A stretch of 52,122 nucleotides of DNA from Kluyvera georgiana ATCC 51603 (GCF_001654985.1 NZ_LXEU01000095.1:1-52122), one strand, 5' to 3'; counted from the stretch's first letter, positions 14,645 through 26,188 are shown. Notes: generated by a model from the sequence alone, not told the origin. Translations and numbers: made by a program.

Positions 14645-15801
14645 TGGCCGGCCGTCTGCGGTTTAGGTGCCTTTTGCTGCGGTTTGCCGGAAAACAGGAA
14701 ACGCAGCAGGGGAATACGCAGATGAATTTCGTACAACACTAACGCGCAGCCCACGACAAAAACCAACCCGGTGAGGAAGCCGAGCGTATTTGAGCTAATG
14801 CTCGGCATAATCCAGGCGCCGAAAAACAGCGTCAGCGGGTGGTGCACCAGATAGATAAATAATGAAGCATTGACGAAATAGGTGACGCGTGCAGACTGGA
14901 AGTTCAGCATACGATGGCCAAATGAGAACACCACGTTCACCATCCACACGCCTAATACCATCGTAATCACATATTCTGTTTCATACATCCATGCATCGCC
15001 AGAACCGTAGTGCTGATTTAGACGATAGGCGATAAAACCGAGCAGGGCCGCCACGATGCACCACGGTGAAGGGGTGGTGAACAGCGTTTTTAACTTCGGA
15101 TGAATAAAAGCCAATGCCCCAAGAATAAAGAAAGGCACGTAAAACAGCGTCTGCATGACCACGAAGTTAAATAGGCCATCACTTAGAATCGGCGGGTAGA
15201 TAAGGAATAGCGTCCGACGGATAGCGGCATAGGCCACACCGAGCAGCAGGAACATGAGCGTAAGTTTGCCCATAGTCATGTTGTCGAAGAGATCGGCGCG
15301 TCGGCGCATCTGGCGACGGCGCATCTGATGAAAGACCAGAATGCCGAGAGTGGTCAGCACCACCAGAACGAGCAGGAACCACAGGTGCGATACCAGCTCC
15401 CAGGCCAGCGTATTATATTTTTGGTAAAACGACAGCGTATGCCAGGTTTCCGTCTTACCCTTAACGTATTGCAACATCAGGAATTGCGGCAGCGTCAGCA
15501 GTGGAATAGCGGTCAGCATCGGAATACCCACGCGCTCAACGCGAACCTTCCACCATTTTTTGATGGGGTAGCGCAAAAATAGCATATAGGAAAAGTAGCC
15601 GGAGATAACAAAGAACACCTGCATGCGAAATGCGTGGACAAAATCGTTAAAAAGCGTCAGCCACCATGACGGCGTCGGGCTATTCATATGCCAGGTGTGG
15701 GTAGAATACAGGAGCGAAATATGAAAGGGGATCCCCAGCAACATTAGCCAGGCCCGAATCGAGTCGAGAAAATATTCACGCTGTGCGGGTTTGTTATTCA
15801 T
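14641..15801 (-). CDS. opgC: Glucans biosynthesis protein C (succinyl transfer)
   Basis: 386 residues (385 in E. coli). A polytopic inner-membrane acyltransferase-3 family protein needed to add succinyl groups to osmoregulated periplasmic glucans. The N-terminus ([20 protein letters not shown], then [13 protein letters not shown]) and the [20 protein letters not shown] block are near-identical to E. coli. About ten membrane helices are apparent. A longer upstream frame is ignored because homology begins at the ATG at 15801. It is divergent from opgGH, as in E. coli. A short stretch around 15270-15330 ([10 protein letters not shown]) differs from the E. coli loop. Confidence 0.95.
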   Translation of the reverse strand: MNNKPAQREYFLDSIRAWLMLLGIPFHISLLYSTHTWHMNSPTPSWWLTLFNDFVHAFRMQVFFVISGYFSYMLFLRYPIKKWWKVRVERVGIPMLTAIPLLTLPQFLMLQYVKGKTETWHTLSFYQKYNTLAWELVSHLWFLLVLVVLTTLGILVFHQMRRRQMRRRADLFDNMTMGKLTLMFLLLGVAYAAIRRTLFLIYPPILSDGLFNFVVMQTLFYVPFFILGALAFIHPKLKTLFTTPSPWCIVAALLGFIAYRLNQHYGSGDAWMYETEYVITMVLGVWMVNVVFSFGHRMLNFQSARVTYFVNASLFIYLVHHPLTLFFGAWIMPSISSNTLGFLTGLVFVVGCALVLYEIHLRIPLLRFLFSGKPQQKAPKPQTAGH

Positions 15802-15980
15802 AGGGTTAGGTACGATTCTCAGACTAATCGCCTTACAGACTAAGACGATAAAGTTTACATTCGTTGGCAACCCTACACGAACTCTGGTTACCTGTCTCCA
15901 GGATAAGCACGCAAAGTGCAAAGCGCAGTTAACAGTTGCTTACTCCATAAGCCACTGCGCGCAACAATACGGGGATTATG

Positions 15981-16010
15981 TTGTCGGATTGCTTGAATTT
16001 CCAGTAAAAT
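15981..16010 (+). promoter_or_regulatory. Candidate opgGH promoter
   Basis: TTGTCG and TAAAAT with an 18-bp spacer, 63 bp before the opgG start. This is the best core promoter match in the opgC-opgG intergenic region (15802-16073). In E. coli the operon is induced at low osmolarity; I see no specific operator. Confidence 0.5.
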
Positions 16011-16073
16011 GGATCGGATCGATTTAAGCACACAAAGGGGGAAGTGCTTAGTTATATGAAACAGAAACCACAG

Positions 16074-17609
16074 ATGATGAAACTGCGTTGGTTAGGCGCA
16101 GCCGTAATGTTGTCCCTGTGTACTTCATCTGCATGGGCATTCACTATTGATGACGTTGCAAAGCAGGCTAAGTCGCTGGCGGATAAGAGCTATGAAGCGC
16201 CAAAAAGCAACCTGCCTTCCGTCTTCCGCGATATGAAATATGCGGACTACCAGCAAATCCAGTTCAACCACGATAAGGCATACTGGAGCAACATTAAGAC
16301 CCCGTTTAAGCTCGAATTCTACCATCAGGGTATGTATTTCGACACGCCGGTGACCATTAATGAAGTCACGGCGACTTCCGTGCGCAAAATCAAATACAGC
16401 CCGGACTACTTCACGTTCGGTGACGTGAAGCATGACAAAGACACCGTGAAGGATCTGGGCTTTGCCGGCTTCAAAGTGCTGTACCCGATCAACAGCAAAG
16501 ATAAAAACGACGAAATTGTCAGCATGCTGGGCGCCAGCTACTTCCGCGTGCTCGGTCAGGGGCAGGTGTATGGCCTGTCCGCCCGCGGTCTGGCTATTGA
16601 TACGGCGCTGCCGTCCGGTGAGGAGTTCCCTCGCTTCCGTGAATACTGGATCGAGCGTCCAAAAGCGACCGATAAGCGTCTGACTATCTACGCGCTGCTG
16701 GATTCCCCGCGTGCAACCGGCGCTTACCGGTTTGTGGTGATGCCGGGCCGCGATACCGTCGTGGACGTGCAGAGCAAAATTTATCTGCGCGACAAAGTGG
16801 GTAAACTGGGCGTTGCGCCGTTGACCAGCATGTTCCTGTTTGGGCCGAACCAGCCTTCCGCCGCGACCAACTATCGTCCGGAACTGCACGACTCTAACGG
16901 TTTGTCCATTCACGCCGGTAACGACGAGTGGATCTGGCGTCCGCTGAACAATCCGAAACACCTTGCCGTCAGCAGTTTCGCGACCGAAAACCCGCAGGGC
17001 TTCGGCCTGCTGCAGCGTGGCCGTCAGTTCTCTCGCTTTGAAGATCTCGACGATCGCTACGATCTGCGCCCGAGCGCCTGGATTACGCCGAAAGGCGATT
17101 GGGGTAAAGGCACCATTGAACTGGTCGAGATCCCAACCAACGACGAGACCAACGATAACATCGTGGCTTACTGGACACCGGATAAGCTGCCGGAAGCCGG
17201 TAAAGAGATGAACTACAAGTACACCATCACCTTTACCCGCGACGAAGACAAACTGCACCCGACGGACAACGCGTACGTGATGCAGACTCGCCGCTCTACC
17301 GGTGATGTCAAACAGTCGAACCTGATTCGTCAGCCTGACGGTACCCTGGCGTTCATCGTCGACTTTACCGGTGCCGATATGCGTAAAATGCCGCAGGATA
17401 CGCCGGTAACGGCGCAGACGAGCATTGGCGATAACGGTGAAATCGTTGAAAACAGCGTTCGCTATAACCCGGTGACTAAAGGTTGGCGTTTAACGCTGCG
17501 CGTGAAGGTGAAAGATCCGAAGAAAACCACTGAAATGCGCGCTGCGCTGGTCAACGCGGACCAAGCGCTGAGTGAAACCTGGAGCTATCAGCTGCCTGCA
17601 AATGAATAA
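16074..17609 (+). CDS. opgG: Periplasmic glucans biosynthesis protein G
   Basis: 511 residues, the E. coli length. A secreted periplasmic protein required for synthesis and branching of osmoregulated periplasmic glucans. The signal peptide ([20 protein letters not shown], cleavage after SSAWA) precedes [13 protein letters not shown]. The body follows E. coli closely, e.g. [16 protein letters not shown] and [11 protein letters not shown]-like [16 protein letters not shown]. An in-frame ATG at 16056 would add six residues; GGGGGA lies too far from either start to decide. The last 8 bp overlap opgH, which implies translational coupling. Confidence 0.96.
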   Translation: MMKLRWLGAAVMLSLCTSSAWAFTIDDVAKQAKSLADKSYEAPKSNLPSVFRDMKYADYQQIQFNHDKAYWSNIKTPFKLEFYHQGMYFDTPVTINEVTATSVRKIKYSPDYFTFGDVKHDKDTVKDLGFAGFKVLYPINSKDKNDEIVSMLGASYFRVLGQGQVYGLSARGLAIDTALPSGEEFPRFREYWIERPKATDKRLTIYALLDSPRATGAYRFVVMPGRDTVVDVQSKIYLRDKVGKLGVAPLTSMFLFGPNQPSAATNYRPELHDSNGLSIHAGNDEWIWRPLNNPKHLAVSSFATENPQGFGLLQRGRQFSRFEDLDDRYDLRPSAWITPKGDWGKGTIELVEIPTNDETNDNIVAYWTPDKLPEAGKEMNYKYTITFTRDEDKLHPTDNAYVMQTRRSTGDVKQSNLIRQPDGTLAFIVDFTGADMRKMPQDTPVTAQTSIGDNGEIVENSVRYNPVTKGWRLTLRVKVKDPKKTTEMRAALVNADQALSETWSYQLPANE

Positions 17610-20130
17610 GACAACGAAGTATATCGACGCACTGTCGCTTACGGATGCAGAAAAAGCGGCACTCCCGGACACGACGCTTCGCGCCGTGCACGAAGCGCTG
17701 GATGACGAGCATCAGACGATTGCACGCGATGACGATACGCCGTTGGCGTCCGTTAAAGCGCGTCTGAAAGAGAGCTGGCCAGATTCTCTGGGCGGCGATC
17801 AGCTCATCAAAGACGAGGAAGGGCGCACGCAGCTGCAGGCGATGCCGAAAGCAACGCGTTCTTCTATGTTCCCGGACCCGTGGCGTACCAACCCGGTTGG
17901 TCGCTTCTGGGATCGTCTGCGTGGCCGTGATGTCACTCCGCGCTACCTGTCTCGTCTGACCAAAGAAGAGCAGGAGCGTGAAGCGAAATGGCGTACGGTG
18001 GGTTCCTTACGCCGTTACACGCTGCTGATTCTGACGCTGGCGCAGACCGTGGTCGCGACCTGGTATATGAAGACCATCCTGCCGTATCAGGGTTGGGCGC
18101 TGATTAACCCGGCCGATATGGTCGGGCAGAATCTGTGGGTCTCCTTTATGCAGCTCTTGCCGTATCTGCTGCAAACCGGGATCCTGATCCTCTTTGCCGT
18201 CCTGTTCTGCTGGGTCTCCGCCGGTTTCTGGACCGCGCTGATGGGCTTCCTGCAACTGCTGATAGGCCGCGACAAGTACAGCATTTCCGCGTCTACCGTG
18301 GGCGATGAACCTCTGAACCCGGAACACCGGACGGCGCTGATTATGCCTATCTGTAACGAAGACGTGTCCCGCGTATTCGCCGGTCTGCGTGCGACCTGGG
18401 AGTCGGTGAAAGCCACTGGCCAGCAGAAGCACTTTGACGTTTACATCCTCAGCGACAGCTATAATCCGGACATCTGCGTAGCAGAGCAAAAAGCCTGGAT
18501 GGAGCTGATTGCCGAGGTGCAGGGCGAAGGGCAGATCTTCTATCGTCGTCGTCGTCGTCGCGTGAAGCGTAAAAGCGGCAACATCGATGACTTCTGCCGC
18601 CGCTGGGGTAATCAGTACAGCTATATGGTCGTGCTGGATGCCGACTCGGTGATGTCCGGCGACTGCCTGACCAACCTGGTGCGCCTGATGGAAGCGAACC
18701 CGAATGCTGGGATCATCCAGTCTTCGCCGCGCGCCTCCGGGATGGACACGCTGTACGCCCGCTGCCAGCAGTTTGCAACCCGCGTTTACGGCCCGCTGTT
18801 TACCGCTGGTCTGCACTTCTGGCAGTTAGGCGAATCGCACTACTGGGGCCACAACGCGATCATCCGCGTGAAGCCGTTTATCGAGCACTGCGCGTTAGCG
18901 CCGCTGCCGGGCGACGGTAACTTCGCGGGTTCGATTCTGTCGCACGACTTTGTTGAAGCCGCGCTGATGCGTCGTGCCGGGTGGGGCGTATGGATTGCCT
19001 ACGATCTGCCGGGCTCCTATGAAGAGCTGCCGCCGAACCTGCTGGATGAACTGAAGCGTGACCGTCGCTGGTGTCAGGGTAACCTGATGAACTTCCGACT
19101 GTTCCTGGTAAAAGGGATGCACCCGGTTCACCGTGCGGTGTTCCTGACCGGCGTGATGTCCTACCTCTCCGCGCCGCTGTGGTTTATGTTCCTGGCCCTG
19201 TCGACCGCGCTGCAGGTGGTGCACGCGCTGACCGAGCCGCAGTACTTCCTGCAGCCGCGTCAGCTGTTCCCGGTGTGGCCGCAGTGGCGTCCTGAGCTGG
19301 CGATCGCCCTGTTTGCTTCGACTATGGTGCTGCTGTTCCTGCCGAAACTGCTGAGTATCATCCTCGTGTGGTGCAAAGGCTCGAAAGAGTATGGCGGCTT
19401 TGTGCGCGTGACGATCTCCCTGCTGCTGGAGGTGCTGTTCTCCGTGCTGCTGGCACCGGTGCGTATGCTGTTCCACACCGTATTCGTGGTCAGCGCGTTC
19501 CTCGGCTGGGAAGTGGTCTGGAACTCGCCGCAGCGTGATGATGACTCCACGCCGTGGAGTGAAGCCTTTATGCGTCACGGTTCTCAGCTGCTGCTGGGCC
19601 TGGTGTGGGCTGTCGGGATGGCGTGGCTGGATCTGCGCTTCCTGTTCTGGCTGGCGCCGATTGTGTTCTCGCTGATTCTGTCGCCGTTCGTGTCGGTGAT
19701 CTCCAGTCGCTCGACCGTGGGTCTGCGCACCAAACGCTGGAAGCTGTTCCTGATTCCGGAAGAGTACAGCACGCCGAAGGTGCTGGCTGATACCGAGGCG
19801 TATCTGGAACAGAACCGCGCGCGTGTGCTGGACGATGGCTTTATGCATGCGGTGTTTAATCCGTCGTTTAACGCCCTGGCGACGGCCATGGCAACCGCGC
19901 GTCACCGTGCGAGCCACGTGCTGGAGATCGCCCGCGATCGCCACGTTGAACAGGCGCTGAATGAAACGCCGGATAAGCTGAACCGCGATCGTCGTCTGGT
20001 GCTGCTGAGCGACCCGGTCACGCTGTCGCGTCTGCATTATCGCGTCTGGGCTTCACCGGAGAGATATTCCTCATGGGTGGCTGAGTACGATAAGCTGCAG
20101 ATGAATCCGCTGGCGTTAAAAGCTAAATAA
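17602..20130 (+). CDS. opgH: Glucans biosynthesis glucosyltransferase H
   Basis: 842 residues (847 in E. coli). An inner-membrane family-2 glycosyltransferase that builds the beta-1,2-glucan backbone from UDP-glucose; in E. coli it also slows FtsZ assembly in rich medium through its N-terminal region. The cytoplasmic catalytic domain shows [21 protein letters not shown] (metal-binding Asp), [15 protein letters not shown] and the RxxRW motif in [12 protein letters not shown] hexa-arginine run lies at about residues 314-319. About eight membrane helices flank the domain. The E. coli C-terminal extension is shortened. Confidence 0.97.
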   Translation: MNKTTKYIDALSLTDAEKAALPDTTLRAVHEALDDEHQTIARDDDTPLASVKARLKESWPDSLGGDQLIKDEEGRTQLQAMPKATRSSMFPDPWRTNPVGRFWDRLRGRDVTPRYLSRLTKEEQEREAKWRTVGSLRRYTLLILTLAQTVVATWYMKTILPYQGWALINPADMVGQNLWVSFMQLLPYLLQTGILILFAVLFCWVSAGFWTALMGFLQLLIGRDKYSISASTVGDEPLNPEHRTALIMPICNEDVSRVFAGLRATWESVKATGQQKHFDVYILSDSYNPDICVAEQKAWMELIAEVQGEGQIFYRRRRRRVKRKSGNIDDFCRRWGNQYSYMVVLDADSVMSGDCLTNLVRLMEANPNAGIIQSSPRASGMDTLYARCQQFATRVYGPLFTAGLHFWQLGESHYWGHNAIIRVKPFIEHCALAPLPGDGNFAGSILSHDFVEAALMRRAGWGVWIAYDLPGSYEELPPNLLDELKRDRRWCQGNLMNFRLFLVKGMHPVHRAVFLTGVMSYLSAPLWFMFLALSTALQVVHALTEPQYFLQPRQLFPVWPQWRPELAIALFASTMVLLFLPKLLSIILVWCKGSKEYGGFVRVTISLLLEVLFSVLLAPVRMLFHTVFVVSAFLGWEVVWNSPQRDDDSTPWSEAFMRHGSQLLLGLVWAVGMAWLDLRFLFWLAPIVFSLILSPFVSVISSRSTVGLRTKRWKLFLIPEEYSTPKVLADTEAYLEQNRARVLDDGFMHAVFNPSFNALATAMATARHRASHVLEIARDRHVEQALNETPDKLNRDRRLVLLSDPVTLSRLHYRVWASPERYSSWVAEYDKLQMNPLALKAK

Positions 20131-20194
20131 CCCGTAGTCCCCGGTCGAGGTAGAACCCCGCCGGGGAAGGTCAGGGGAGATATTTGCCGTAAGG

Positions 20195-20224
20195 AAATAC
20201 CGGCCATCCAGCCGGTATTTTTTT
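20195..20224 (+). terminator. Rho-independent terminator of opgGH
   Basis: Stem aaataccggc/gccggtattt with a 6-nt loop and T-run, 65 bp after opgH. Confidence 0.9.
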
Positions 20225-20249
20225 GTCTGTAATAATGAGGAAGAACAAC

Positions 20250-20480
20250 GTGATACGAATGATACTGGTGGTCGTCATGACGGTAGTGCTGAGCGGATGC
20301 GGCAGCATTATCAGTAGAACGATCCCCGGACAGGGCCATGGAAACCAGTATTATCCGGGCGTGAAGTGGGATCTGCGCGATTCCGCCTGGCGCTATGTCA
20401 CCATTATCGATCTGCCGTTTTCGCTGGTGTTTGACACACTGCTACTGCCGATCGATGCCAGCCACGGCCCTTATGAGTAA
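20250..20480 (+). CDS. yceK: Lipoprotein YceK (DUF1375)
   Basis: 76 residues from a GTG start. AGGAAG lies 6 nt upstream, and the length agrees with E. coli; upstream ATGs would lengthen it by up to nine residues without a better site. A lipobox (VVLSGCGS) marks a lipoprotein whose mature part SIISRTIPGQGHGNQYYPGV is almost unchanged from E. coli. Function is unknown. It is convergent with msyB, whose stop abuts this one with no gap. Confidence 0.9.
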   Translation: MIRMILVVVMTVVLSGCGSIISRTIPGQGHGNQYYPGVKWDLRDSAWRYVTIIDLPFSLVFDTLLLPIDASHGPYE

Positions 20481-20855
20481 CTAACGCTCATCCCATTCAT
20501 CCGCGGCGGTCTGGCCCTCCTCAGTATCGAGAGAGGGCTCCAGCTGATATTCGCCCTCATCCCACTCGTGCAGCGTATTCTCTTCAACCCATTCCTGACG
20601 TAGCTCAATCTCGTCAAAATCACCGTCAAACACGCTCTGCGCGGCTTCGCCGCTGAGCATTGGCAGACATTCGCCTTCTTCATCCTCATCGGCGAAGAAC
20701 TCGGCCTGCCACATGATGTCACCGTCCTGTAAAACGTACTTTTGCATATTGAACTGCTGTACGTCCGCTTCGCTCTCCTCCAGACCGGGGTTATCGGCGA
20801 GAAAAGTTTCGCGTGCCGCATCAATAGCTTCTTCGAGCGTGGCGTATAAGGTCAT
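20481..20855 (-). CDS. msyB: Acidic protein MsyB
   Basis: 124 residues, the E. coli length. A very acidic cytoplasmic protein (Glu/Asp-rich throughout, e.g. FFADEDEEGE and DGDFDEIEL), first found as a multicopy suppressor of secY/secA export defects. AGGGAGAAAGAG precedes the ATG. No domain of known activity. It directly abuts yceK tail to tail. Confidence 0.93.
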   Translation of the reverse strand: MTLYATLEEAIDAARETFLADNPGLEESEADVQQFNMQKYVLQDGDIMWQAEFFADEDEEGECLPMLSGEAAQSVFDGDFDEIELRQEWVEENTLHEWDEGEYQLEPSLDTEEGQTAADEWDER

Positions 20856-20919
20856 CTCTTTCTCCCTGCAATTTGACGTGGTATTCAGGGAAATAATAGC
20901 TGAAGTTTTCGGTTGTACA

Positions 20920-20955
20920 CGCCCTGCGCGATGTTTTCACGCAAACCGCAGGGCG
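20920..20955. terminator. Inverted repeat downstream of mdtG
   Basis: Perfect 9-bp arms cgccctgcg/cgcagggcg with an 18-nt loop, 6 bp beyond the mdtG stop. It has no T-run, so it may be a weak terminator or an RNA-protecting hairpin. Confidence 0.45.
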
Positions 20956-20961
20956 AGAGGG

Positions 20962-22179
20962 CTAGGGGCGAGAAGGTTCCGGGTTACGGCGCAGGCTAAA
21001 ACCGGTATAAACGGCGTTAAACAGCACCACGACGGCGGTGACGCAGAACACCGCGCGGAAGCCATAGTTGGCCGATACGGCGGCGCCAATCAGCGGCCCG
21101 GTCACGTTACCGATATCGCGGAACGACTGGTTATAGCTGAAAATACGCCCGGCAATCTGGTTGCTGGCGTTATAGACCAGCAGCGTTTGTACCGCGGGCA
21201 GTAGCGCGCCATCGGCGGCCCCCAGCAGGAAACGCAGAATCCCCAGTTGTAGCGGGTTTTGCACAAATGACATCGGAATCAGCAGCAGCACCGAGACAAT
21301 CAGCGCGACGATAAGAATTTTCTCCGGACCGATTCGGTCGCCAAGCTTGCCCAGACGCGGTGCGCAAATCAACGCCGCCACGCCGGGGACCGAGGCTATC
21401 ATGCCGCTAATAAAGGCGATGTTGCTGATATTACCCGCCAGATCGCGCACGTAGAGCGTGAGGATTGGCGCAATTGAACCGGTGGCGACTTGAATAATTA
21501 AGGTGGTGACGAACAGACTAAGCACCAGCTCGCGGTTTTTCAGCGAGCCGAACACCTCTTTAACGTGCAGCATCTCCTTTTTGGAGACCGGCGTGAACTG
21601 TTCGCGAATAAAGAACAGGGTCAGGACGAAGCAGATAAACAGTACCGTGGCGGTCATAAAGAAGACCGGACGCAGCCCGTAGTTATCCGCCAGGAAGCCT
21701 CCGGCGAGCGGCCCAAGCAGCGCGCCGCTGACCGCGCCGGTAGAGAGCGTCCCCAGCGCCCAGCCGCTTTTATGGCGTGGGATCTGGGTGGCAATCAGCG
21801 CGTTAGCGTTAGGAATAAAACCGCCCAGCAGCCCCAACAGCGCGCGCAGGATTAAAAACTGCCAGATATTCTGCGCCAGCCCCATCAGCAGCATGACGAT
21901 GGCCATGCCCAGCGCCGAGCGCAGCAGCATGATTTTACGGCCTTTTCGGTCGGCTAAGCCGCCCCACAACGGAGAGGCGATGGCAGAAAACAAAAACGTG
22001 ATACTGAAGACCAGGCCAGACCACATATTCAGCGCGCTGTGGCCGGTCACGCCAAGTTGTTCAACGTACAGCGGGAGGAACGGCATCACAAGACTGAACG
22101 CGGCGCCGGTCAAAAAACAGCCGAGCCAGACGACAGCGAGGTTACGCTTCCAGTTTATGGGGGCATCTGAGGGTTGCAT
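20962..22179 (-). CDS. mdtG: Multidrug efflux MFS transporter MdtG
   Basis: 405 residues (408 in E. coli). A 12-helix major facilitator exporter giving resistance to fosfomycin and deoxycholate when overexpressed. The signature loop [18 protein letters not shown] lies between helices 2 and 3, and [20 protein letters not shown] and [19 protein letters not shown] are strongly conserved. In E. coli it belongs to the marA/soxS/rob regulon. The extreme N-terminus ([13 protein letters not shown]) differs slightly from E. coli. Confidence 0.95.
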   Translation of the reverse strand: MQPSDAPINWKRNLAVVWLGCFLTGAAFSLVMPFLPLYVEQLGVTGHSALNMWSGLVFSITFLFSAIASPLWGGLADRKGRKIMLLRSALGMAIVMLLMGLAQNIWQFLILRALLGLLGGFIPNANALIATQIPRHKSGWALGTLSTGAVSGALLGPLAGGFLADNYGLRPVFFMTATVLFICFVLTLFFIREQFTPVSKKEMLHVKEVFGSLKNRELVLSLFVTTLIIQVATGSIAPILTLYVRDLAGNISNIAFISGMIASVPGVAALICAPRLGKLGDRIGPEKILIVALIVSVLLLIPMSFVQNPLQLGILRFLLGAADGALLPAVQTLLVYNASNQIAGRIFSYNQSFRDIGNVTGPLIGAAVSANYGFRAVFCVTAVVVLFNAVYTGFSLRRNPEPSRP

Positions 22180-22280
22180 AGGGTTCCGCAGGCAATATCG
22201 CCAAAAGAGAGTGTATTTATAAGCCTGCTAATTATGCGCCCGTGTTCATATCACCGCAATGCGGGTAGCTTTTAAAGCTA

Positions 22281-22310
22281 AAACAAAACGCGCAGCCAGG
22301 GCTGCGCGTT
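22281..22310 (-). terminator. Rho-independent terminator of lpxL
   Basis: Stem aacgcgcagcc/ggctgcgcgtt with a 2-nt loop, then TTTTGTTTTAG on the minus strand, a few bases beyond the lpxL stop. Confidence 0.85.
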
Positions 22311-22315
22311 GTCGA

Positions 22316-23236
22316 TCAGTAGCGGGAGGGGACACCTTCCGGACGCGTCTTAAAGCGCCGATGCAGCCACATATACTGCTCGGGCGCCATTAGGATGCAT
22401 TTCTCGACGATGGTGTTCATCCATGCGGCGGTCGTTTCCGCGTCATCCAGCGGCGGGTTGCACTCCGGCTCTAGGATAATCAACTCATAGCCTTTACCAT
22501 CCGGTTTGCGGCGTGGCACAAACGGCACAACGCAGGCTTTTGACATTTTCGCCAGCATCCAGGTACCGGAAGTGGTCGCCGCGTCTTTCACCGCAAACAG
22601 CGGCGCGAACACGCTGGCACGCGGGCCGTAGTCGTGATCCGGCGCGTACCAGATGATCTCGCCATTTTTCAACGCTCTGACCATGCCCTTGAGGTCCTTA
22701 CGATCGATCATGCTTTTATTCGAGCGCATGCGGCCCCAGGTTTGCAGCCAGTCAAGAACCGGGTTGTCGTTTGGCCGATAGACGCCGATGCCGGGGTTGT
22801 GGATACCAAACATACGGGCGCCCATTTCGAGCGTCAGGAAGTGAATACCGATCAGCAAAACGCCGCGTCCAGAATCCTGCACGGCACGGATGTGCTCAAG
22901 GCCGCTGGCGTCCATCCAGCGGTTAATACGCTTCGTCGGCCAGAACCAGGCGATGCCGGTTTCCATCACGCCCATGCCCACGGACTCAAAATTCTTCACT
23001 ACCATCCGATGACGTTCCGCTTCGCTCATCTCGGGGAAGCAAAGCTCCAGATTGCGGTAGGCAATTTTTGCGCGGCGCTTCATCAGCTTTAATGCCAGCC
23101 TGCCCATCGCGTTGCCGAGGCGGTAGATAACCGGATAGGGCAGCTGAACGACCAGCCAGAGCAGACCAATGCCCAGCCATAATGGCCAGTAACGAGGGTG
23201 CAGCAGCGCAGCGGTGAACTTGGGTAACTGGGTCAT
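22316..23236 (-). CDS. lpxL: Lipid A lauroyl acyltransferase LpxL (HtrB)
   Basis: 306 residues, the E. coli length. An inner-membrane enzyme that transfers laurate from acyl-ACP to Kdo2-lipid IVA in lipid A synthesis. A single N-terminal membrane segment ([19 protein letters not shown]) is followed by the acyltransferase fold. The catalytic HX4E motif is in [15 protein letters not shown], and [12 protein letters not shown] and [13 protein letters not shown] line the active site. It is leftward and monocistronic, with its own terminator. Confidence 0.96.
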   Translation of the reverse strand: MTQLPKFTAALLHPRYWPLWLGIGLLWLVVQLPYPVIYRLGNAMGRLALKLMKRRAKIAYRNLELCFPEMSEAERHRMVVKNFESVGMGVMETGIAWFWPTKRINRWMDASGLEHIRAVQDSGRGVLLIGIHFLTLEMGARMFGIHNPGIGVYRPNDNPVLDWLQTWGRMRSNKSMIDRKDLKGMVRALKNGEIIWYAPDHDYGPRASVFAPLFAVKDAATTSGTWMLAKMSKACVVPFVPRRKPDGKGYELIILEPECNPPLDDAETTAAWMNTIVEKCILMAPEQYMWLHRRFKTRPEGVPSRY

Positions 23237-23459
23237 GTGTTTCCTGTTTTTACGAGCAACTGGCTCTATTGTCGCACTATTTTTCCGTCAACCAAAATGC
23301 CAGGGCCACGACTGGCGCTAATTTAGGCAGAGATTTTGCACGGTATAATTATTGGTGATGAAAATGTAGCGCAAAATGTGGGGATGTAAATTGACGATGA
23401 TTGCTATATCATGCGCCCCGATTAAGACCATTCATTCTATTTTGCAGGATAAGAACACC

Positions 23460-24521
23460 ATGCCAGTGTTGCATAACCGCATTTCGAATGAGACGCTGAA
23501 AGCGCAGATGCTGGCGGAAACCGAGCCACGCACCACTATCTCATTCTATAAATACTTCACCATCATCGATCCGAAGGCCACCCGTGATGCGCTCTATGTT
23601 GCGCTTACCGAGCTAAAGGTTTTTGGCCGTATCTATCTCGCCCATGAGGGGATTAACGCCCAAATAAGCGTCCCGGCAAGTCTGGTGGAAAAGCTGCGCG
23701 AACGTCTGTACGGCTTTGATCCGGCGCTTAAAGATCTGCGTCTGAATATCGCCCTTGATGACGACGGAAAATCCTTCTGGGTACTGCGTATGAAGGTTCG
23801 CGATCGTATCGTTGCGGACGGGATTGACGATCCGAGCTTTGATGCCAGCGACGTCGGTGACTATCTGAAAGCGGCGGAAGTTAACGCGATGCTCGATGAT
23901 CCGGACGCGGTCTTTATCGATATGCGCAACCACTACGAATATGAAGTGGGCCATTTTGAACAGGCGTTGGAAATTCCGGCAGATACCTTCCGCGAGCAGT
24001 TGCCGAAGGCCGTGGAAATGATGCAGGAACATAAAGATAAAAAAATCGTTATGTACTGCACAGGCGGTATTCGCTGTGAGAAAGCCAGCGCCTGGATGAA
24101 GCACAACGGCTTCAAGCAGGTGTGGCATATTGAAGGTGGCATTATTGAGTACGCGCGTCGTGCCCGTGAGCAAGGCCTGCCGGTACGCTTTATCGGTAAA
24201 AACTTCGTCTTTGACGAGCGTATGGGTGAGCGAGTCTCCGATGAGGTGATTGCCCACTGCCACCAGTGCGGCACGCTGTGTGACAGCCACACTAACTGCC
24301 TGAATGACGGTTGCCACCTGCTGTTTATTCAGTGCCCGGCCTGCGCCGAGAAGTTTGAAGGCTGCTGCAGTGAAGCCTGTCAGCAGGAACACAAGCTGCC
24401 GGAAGAGGAACAACGTCAGCGACGTGCGGGCCGTGAAAACGGCAATAAGATCTTTAATAAGTCGCGCGGTCGTTTGAATACGCGTTTAGGCATTCCTGAC
24501 CCGGAAGGGCAAAACGGCTAG
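23460..24521 (+). CDS. trhO: tRNA uridine(34) hydroxylase TrhO (YceA)
   Basis: 353 residues (350 in E. coli). A rhodanese-family protein that makes 5-hydroxyuridine at tRNA position 34 in an oxygen-dependent route. The rhodanese domain holds the active Cys in [16 protein letters not shown], preceded by [16 protein letters not shown] Cys-rich C-terminal region ([14 protein letters not shown] and [12 protein letters not shown]) suggests metal binding. Homology begins at the ATG at 23460, not at the longer upstream frame. Its stop overlaps that of the convergent yceO. Confidence 0.95.
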   Translation: MPVLHNRISNETLKAQMLAETEPRTTISFYKYFTIIDPKATRDALYVALTELKVFGRIYLAHEGINAQISVPASLVEKLRERLYGFDPALKDLRLNIALDDDGKSFWVLRMKVRDRIVADGIDDPSFDASDVGDYLKAAEVNAMLDDPDAVFIDMRNHYEYEVGHFEQALEIPADTFREQLPKAVEMMQEHKDKKIVMYCTGGIRCEKASAWMKHNGFKQVWHIEGGIIEYARRAREQGLPVRFIGKNFVFDERMGERVSDEVIAHCHQCGTLCDSHTNCLNDGCHLLFIQCPACAEKFEGCCSEACQQEHKLPEEEQRQRRAGRENGNKIFNKSRGRLNTRLGIPDPEGQNG

Positions 24522-24658
24522 CTGAAATAGAGCCAGGCGATATCGGCGAGGGCCAACAGCAGCCAGAGCATCAGATAAAGTATCAGGTGTTCGCGAATGT
24601 TGTTGATCAGGTAGTAAAACAGACGACGCATATCATTCTCGGTAGAACGGCCCCGCAT
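24518..24658 (-). CDS. yceO: Small membrane protein YceO
   Basis: 46 codons, the E. coli length, sharing the block [20 protein letters not shown]; a single hydrophobic helix near the C-terminus. The ATG at 24658 sits in the loop of the terminator hairpin that ends trhO on the other strand and has no ribosome site. The internal ATG at 24631, preceded by GAGAATGAT, would give 37 residues. The stop codon is interlocked with the trhO stop in a ctag. Function unknown. In E. coli yceI and yceJ lie between trhO and yceO; both are absent here. Confidence 0.7.
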   Translation of the reverse strand: MRGRSTENDMRRLFYYLINNIREHLILYLMLWLLLALADIAWLYFS

Positions 24659-24675
24659 TGTTGGGGCCGTTTATT
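24649..24675 (+). terminator. Terminator of trhO, overlapping the yceO start
   Basis: Stem cggcccc/ggggccg with an 8-nt loop followed by tttattttt on the plus strand. It terminates trhO transcription 130 bp past its stop, after reading antisense through yceO. Confidence 0.8.
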
Positions 24676-24676
24676 T

Positions 24677-25795
24677 TTAGTGGTTAAAGCGGGCCAGCGC
24701 GAAGGGACTTAAGTCAAATGCGGGCGTCTGCTGCTGTGCAAATTGGGCGGCAATTTCGCCCAGCACGGTAGCGAACTTAAAGCCATGGCCGCTCAGACCG
24801 CCGATAAACAGCACGTCCGGCTGGCCTGGCAGGGTGTCGATAATAAAGTCTTCATCCGGCGAGTTATCGTAGGTACAGGCTGCGCCGTAGAGACAACAGC
24901 CGATACCCGGCAGAATCTGGCGCAGGAAGCCGAACGCTTCTGAGCCGTCGCTGGCGACCGAACCGAACGCTTTGCGCTCTTCCGGGCTGTTGATGAGCTG
25001 CCCGCCGTTGTGTTTGCCAATCTTCAATTCGTTTTCAACCGCCGGGAAACCGTAGAACTGATCGCCGTTAGGCAGCTCGCCGGTAAACGCCGGGAAGTTA
25101 TTCTTACGGCTATAGCGGCCATCGGCCTGGAACCAGGCAAAGACCTTACGTACCGGCTGAATCGGCAGTTCAGGGTAGAACTGTTTTACCCAGGTGCCGG
25201 CGGTCAACAGCAGCTTTTTACCGCGCCAGCTGCCTTCAGACGTTTCAATCGTTACGCCATCGGCATCGCTGTGGATGGCGGTGACCGGGCAGTTAAACAG
25301 CTGTGCGCAACCCGCGTCCTTCGCCATCGCGATCAGCGTTTTTACCGCCAGTTCGCTTTTCAGTACGCCCGAACCGGGTTCAAAAATGGCCTGATAGTTG
25401 GCGGGTACGGTGATTTCGGGCCAGCGGGCCATCAGCGCGCTGGCGTCCAGCCGCTCTACCGGCAGGTTAAACTGCGCGGCGCTCTGGGCGACGGTATGCA
25501 GGAAGGTGGAATCAGCAGGGCCAAGATTCACGACGCCGCTACGTTCGAACAGCTCTTCGCCGCTGATGGCGGACAGTTCATCCCACAGCGCCTGCGCACG
25601 CAGTACCAGCGGCACATATTTCTCCCCTTCGCCGTAGGCATGGCGCATCAGACGAGTGTCGCCGTGGTGGCTCCCTTGCTGGTGGGGCGGCATATGGGCG
25701 TCGGTCATCAGGACGTTTAAACCCGCTTTACGGGCGTAGTAACCGGCTGCAGCCCCGACGGAGCCGCTGCCAAGAATAATGAGATCGTATTGCAT
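24677..25795 (-). CDS. solA: N-methyl-L-tryptophan oxidase SolA
   Basis: 372 residues, the E. coli length. A cytoplasmic flavoprotein of the monomeric sarcosine oxidase family; it demethylates N-methyltryptophan, releasing formaldehyde and hydrogen peroxide. The FAD motif [18 protein letters not shown] is at the N-terminus, [20 protein letters not shown] contacts the cofactor, and the Cys that bonds FAD covalently lies in [13 protein letters not shown]. The yceO frame follows immediately on the same strand. Confidence 0.95.
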   Translation of the reverse strand: MQYDLIILGSGSVGAAAGYYARKAGLNVLMTDAHMPPHQQGSHHGDTRLMRHAYGEGEKYVPLVLRAQALWDELSAISGEELFERSGVVNLGPADSTFLHTVAQSAAQFNLPVERLDASALMARWPEITVPANYQAIFEPGSGVLKSELAVKTLIAMAKDAGCAQLFNCPVTAIHSDADGVTIETSEGSWRGKKLLLTAGTWVKQFYPELPIQPVRKVFAWFQADGRYSRKNNFPAFTGELPNGDQFYGFPAVENELKIGKHNGGQLINSPEERKAFGSVASDGSEAFGFLRQILPGIGCCLYGAACTYDNSPDEDFIIDTLPGQPDVLFIGGLSGHGFKFATVLGEIAAQFAQQQTPAFDLSPFALARFNH

Positions 25796-25869
25796 AGTCT
25801 TTCCTGACTCGGTAATGAGGCGCGAAATCTGAGTCTGGTAGAGTAAATTAAGCCGCAGTTGTTATACAA

Positions 25870-25902
25870 GCGTGAAAATAATTAAGGCACCCGAGGGTGC
25901 CT
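25870..25902 (-). terminator. Terminator of bssS
   Basis: Stem aggcaccc/gggtgcct with a 2-base centre, then taattatttt on the minus strand, 32 bp beyond the stop. Confidence 0.75.
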
Positions 25903-25933
25903 GTTTGCCATTACGACGAGAAAAGTATCGGCG

Positions 25934-26188
25934 TTAATGCCGGCGATACTCGTTGACCTGGTAATCGCCAGACTCAATTTTGGCAATCCCGGCTTCCAGT
26001 ATGGAAATAAACTGACGTGCGACATCCGTCGTCAGCCATAGCGTCTGGCCAACTTCTGCTTCTTTATTGCTCGATTGATTGGGGTCTTGGTAGTGCAGGC
26101 GCAACATCAGCGCATCATAGCTATCTACGGTGCTGATGTCCCATCCGACGAGGGGATGGGTCTGGATGACTTCATTATTCTTTTCCAT
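25934..26188 (-). CDS. bssS: Biofilm regulator BssS (YceP)
   Basis: 84 residues, the E. coli length. A small cytoplasmic protein that affects biofilm formation, indole/AI-2 signalling and motility in E. coli. The ends MEKNNEVIQTHPLVGWDIST and ARQFISILEAGIAKIESGDY are almost unchanged; the middle (DPNQSSNKEAE) varies. AAGGGG lies upstream of two adjacent ATGs, and I use the second. The 270 bp upstream to dinI is gene-free and AT-rich. Confidence 0.93.
   Translation of the reverse strand: MEKNNEVIQTHPLVGWDISTVDSYDALMLRLHYQDPNQSSNKEAEVGQTLWLTTDVARQFISILEAGIAKIESGDYQVNEYRRH

Noticed and set aside
16125-20037. Large antisense frames in opgG and opgH
   Set aside because: Shadow frames produced by GC-rich codon use; the plus-strand genes are unmistakable.
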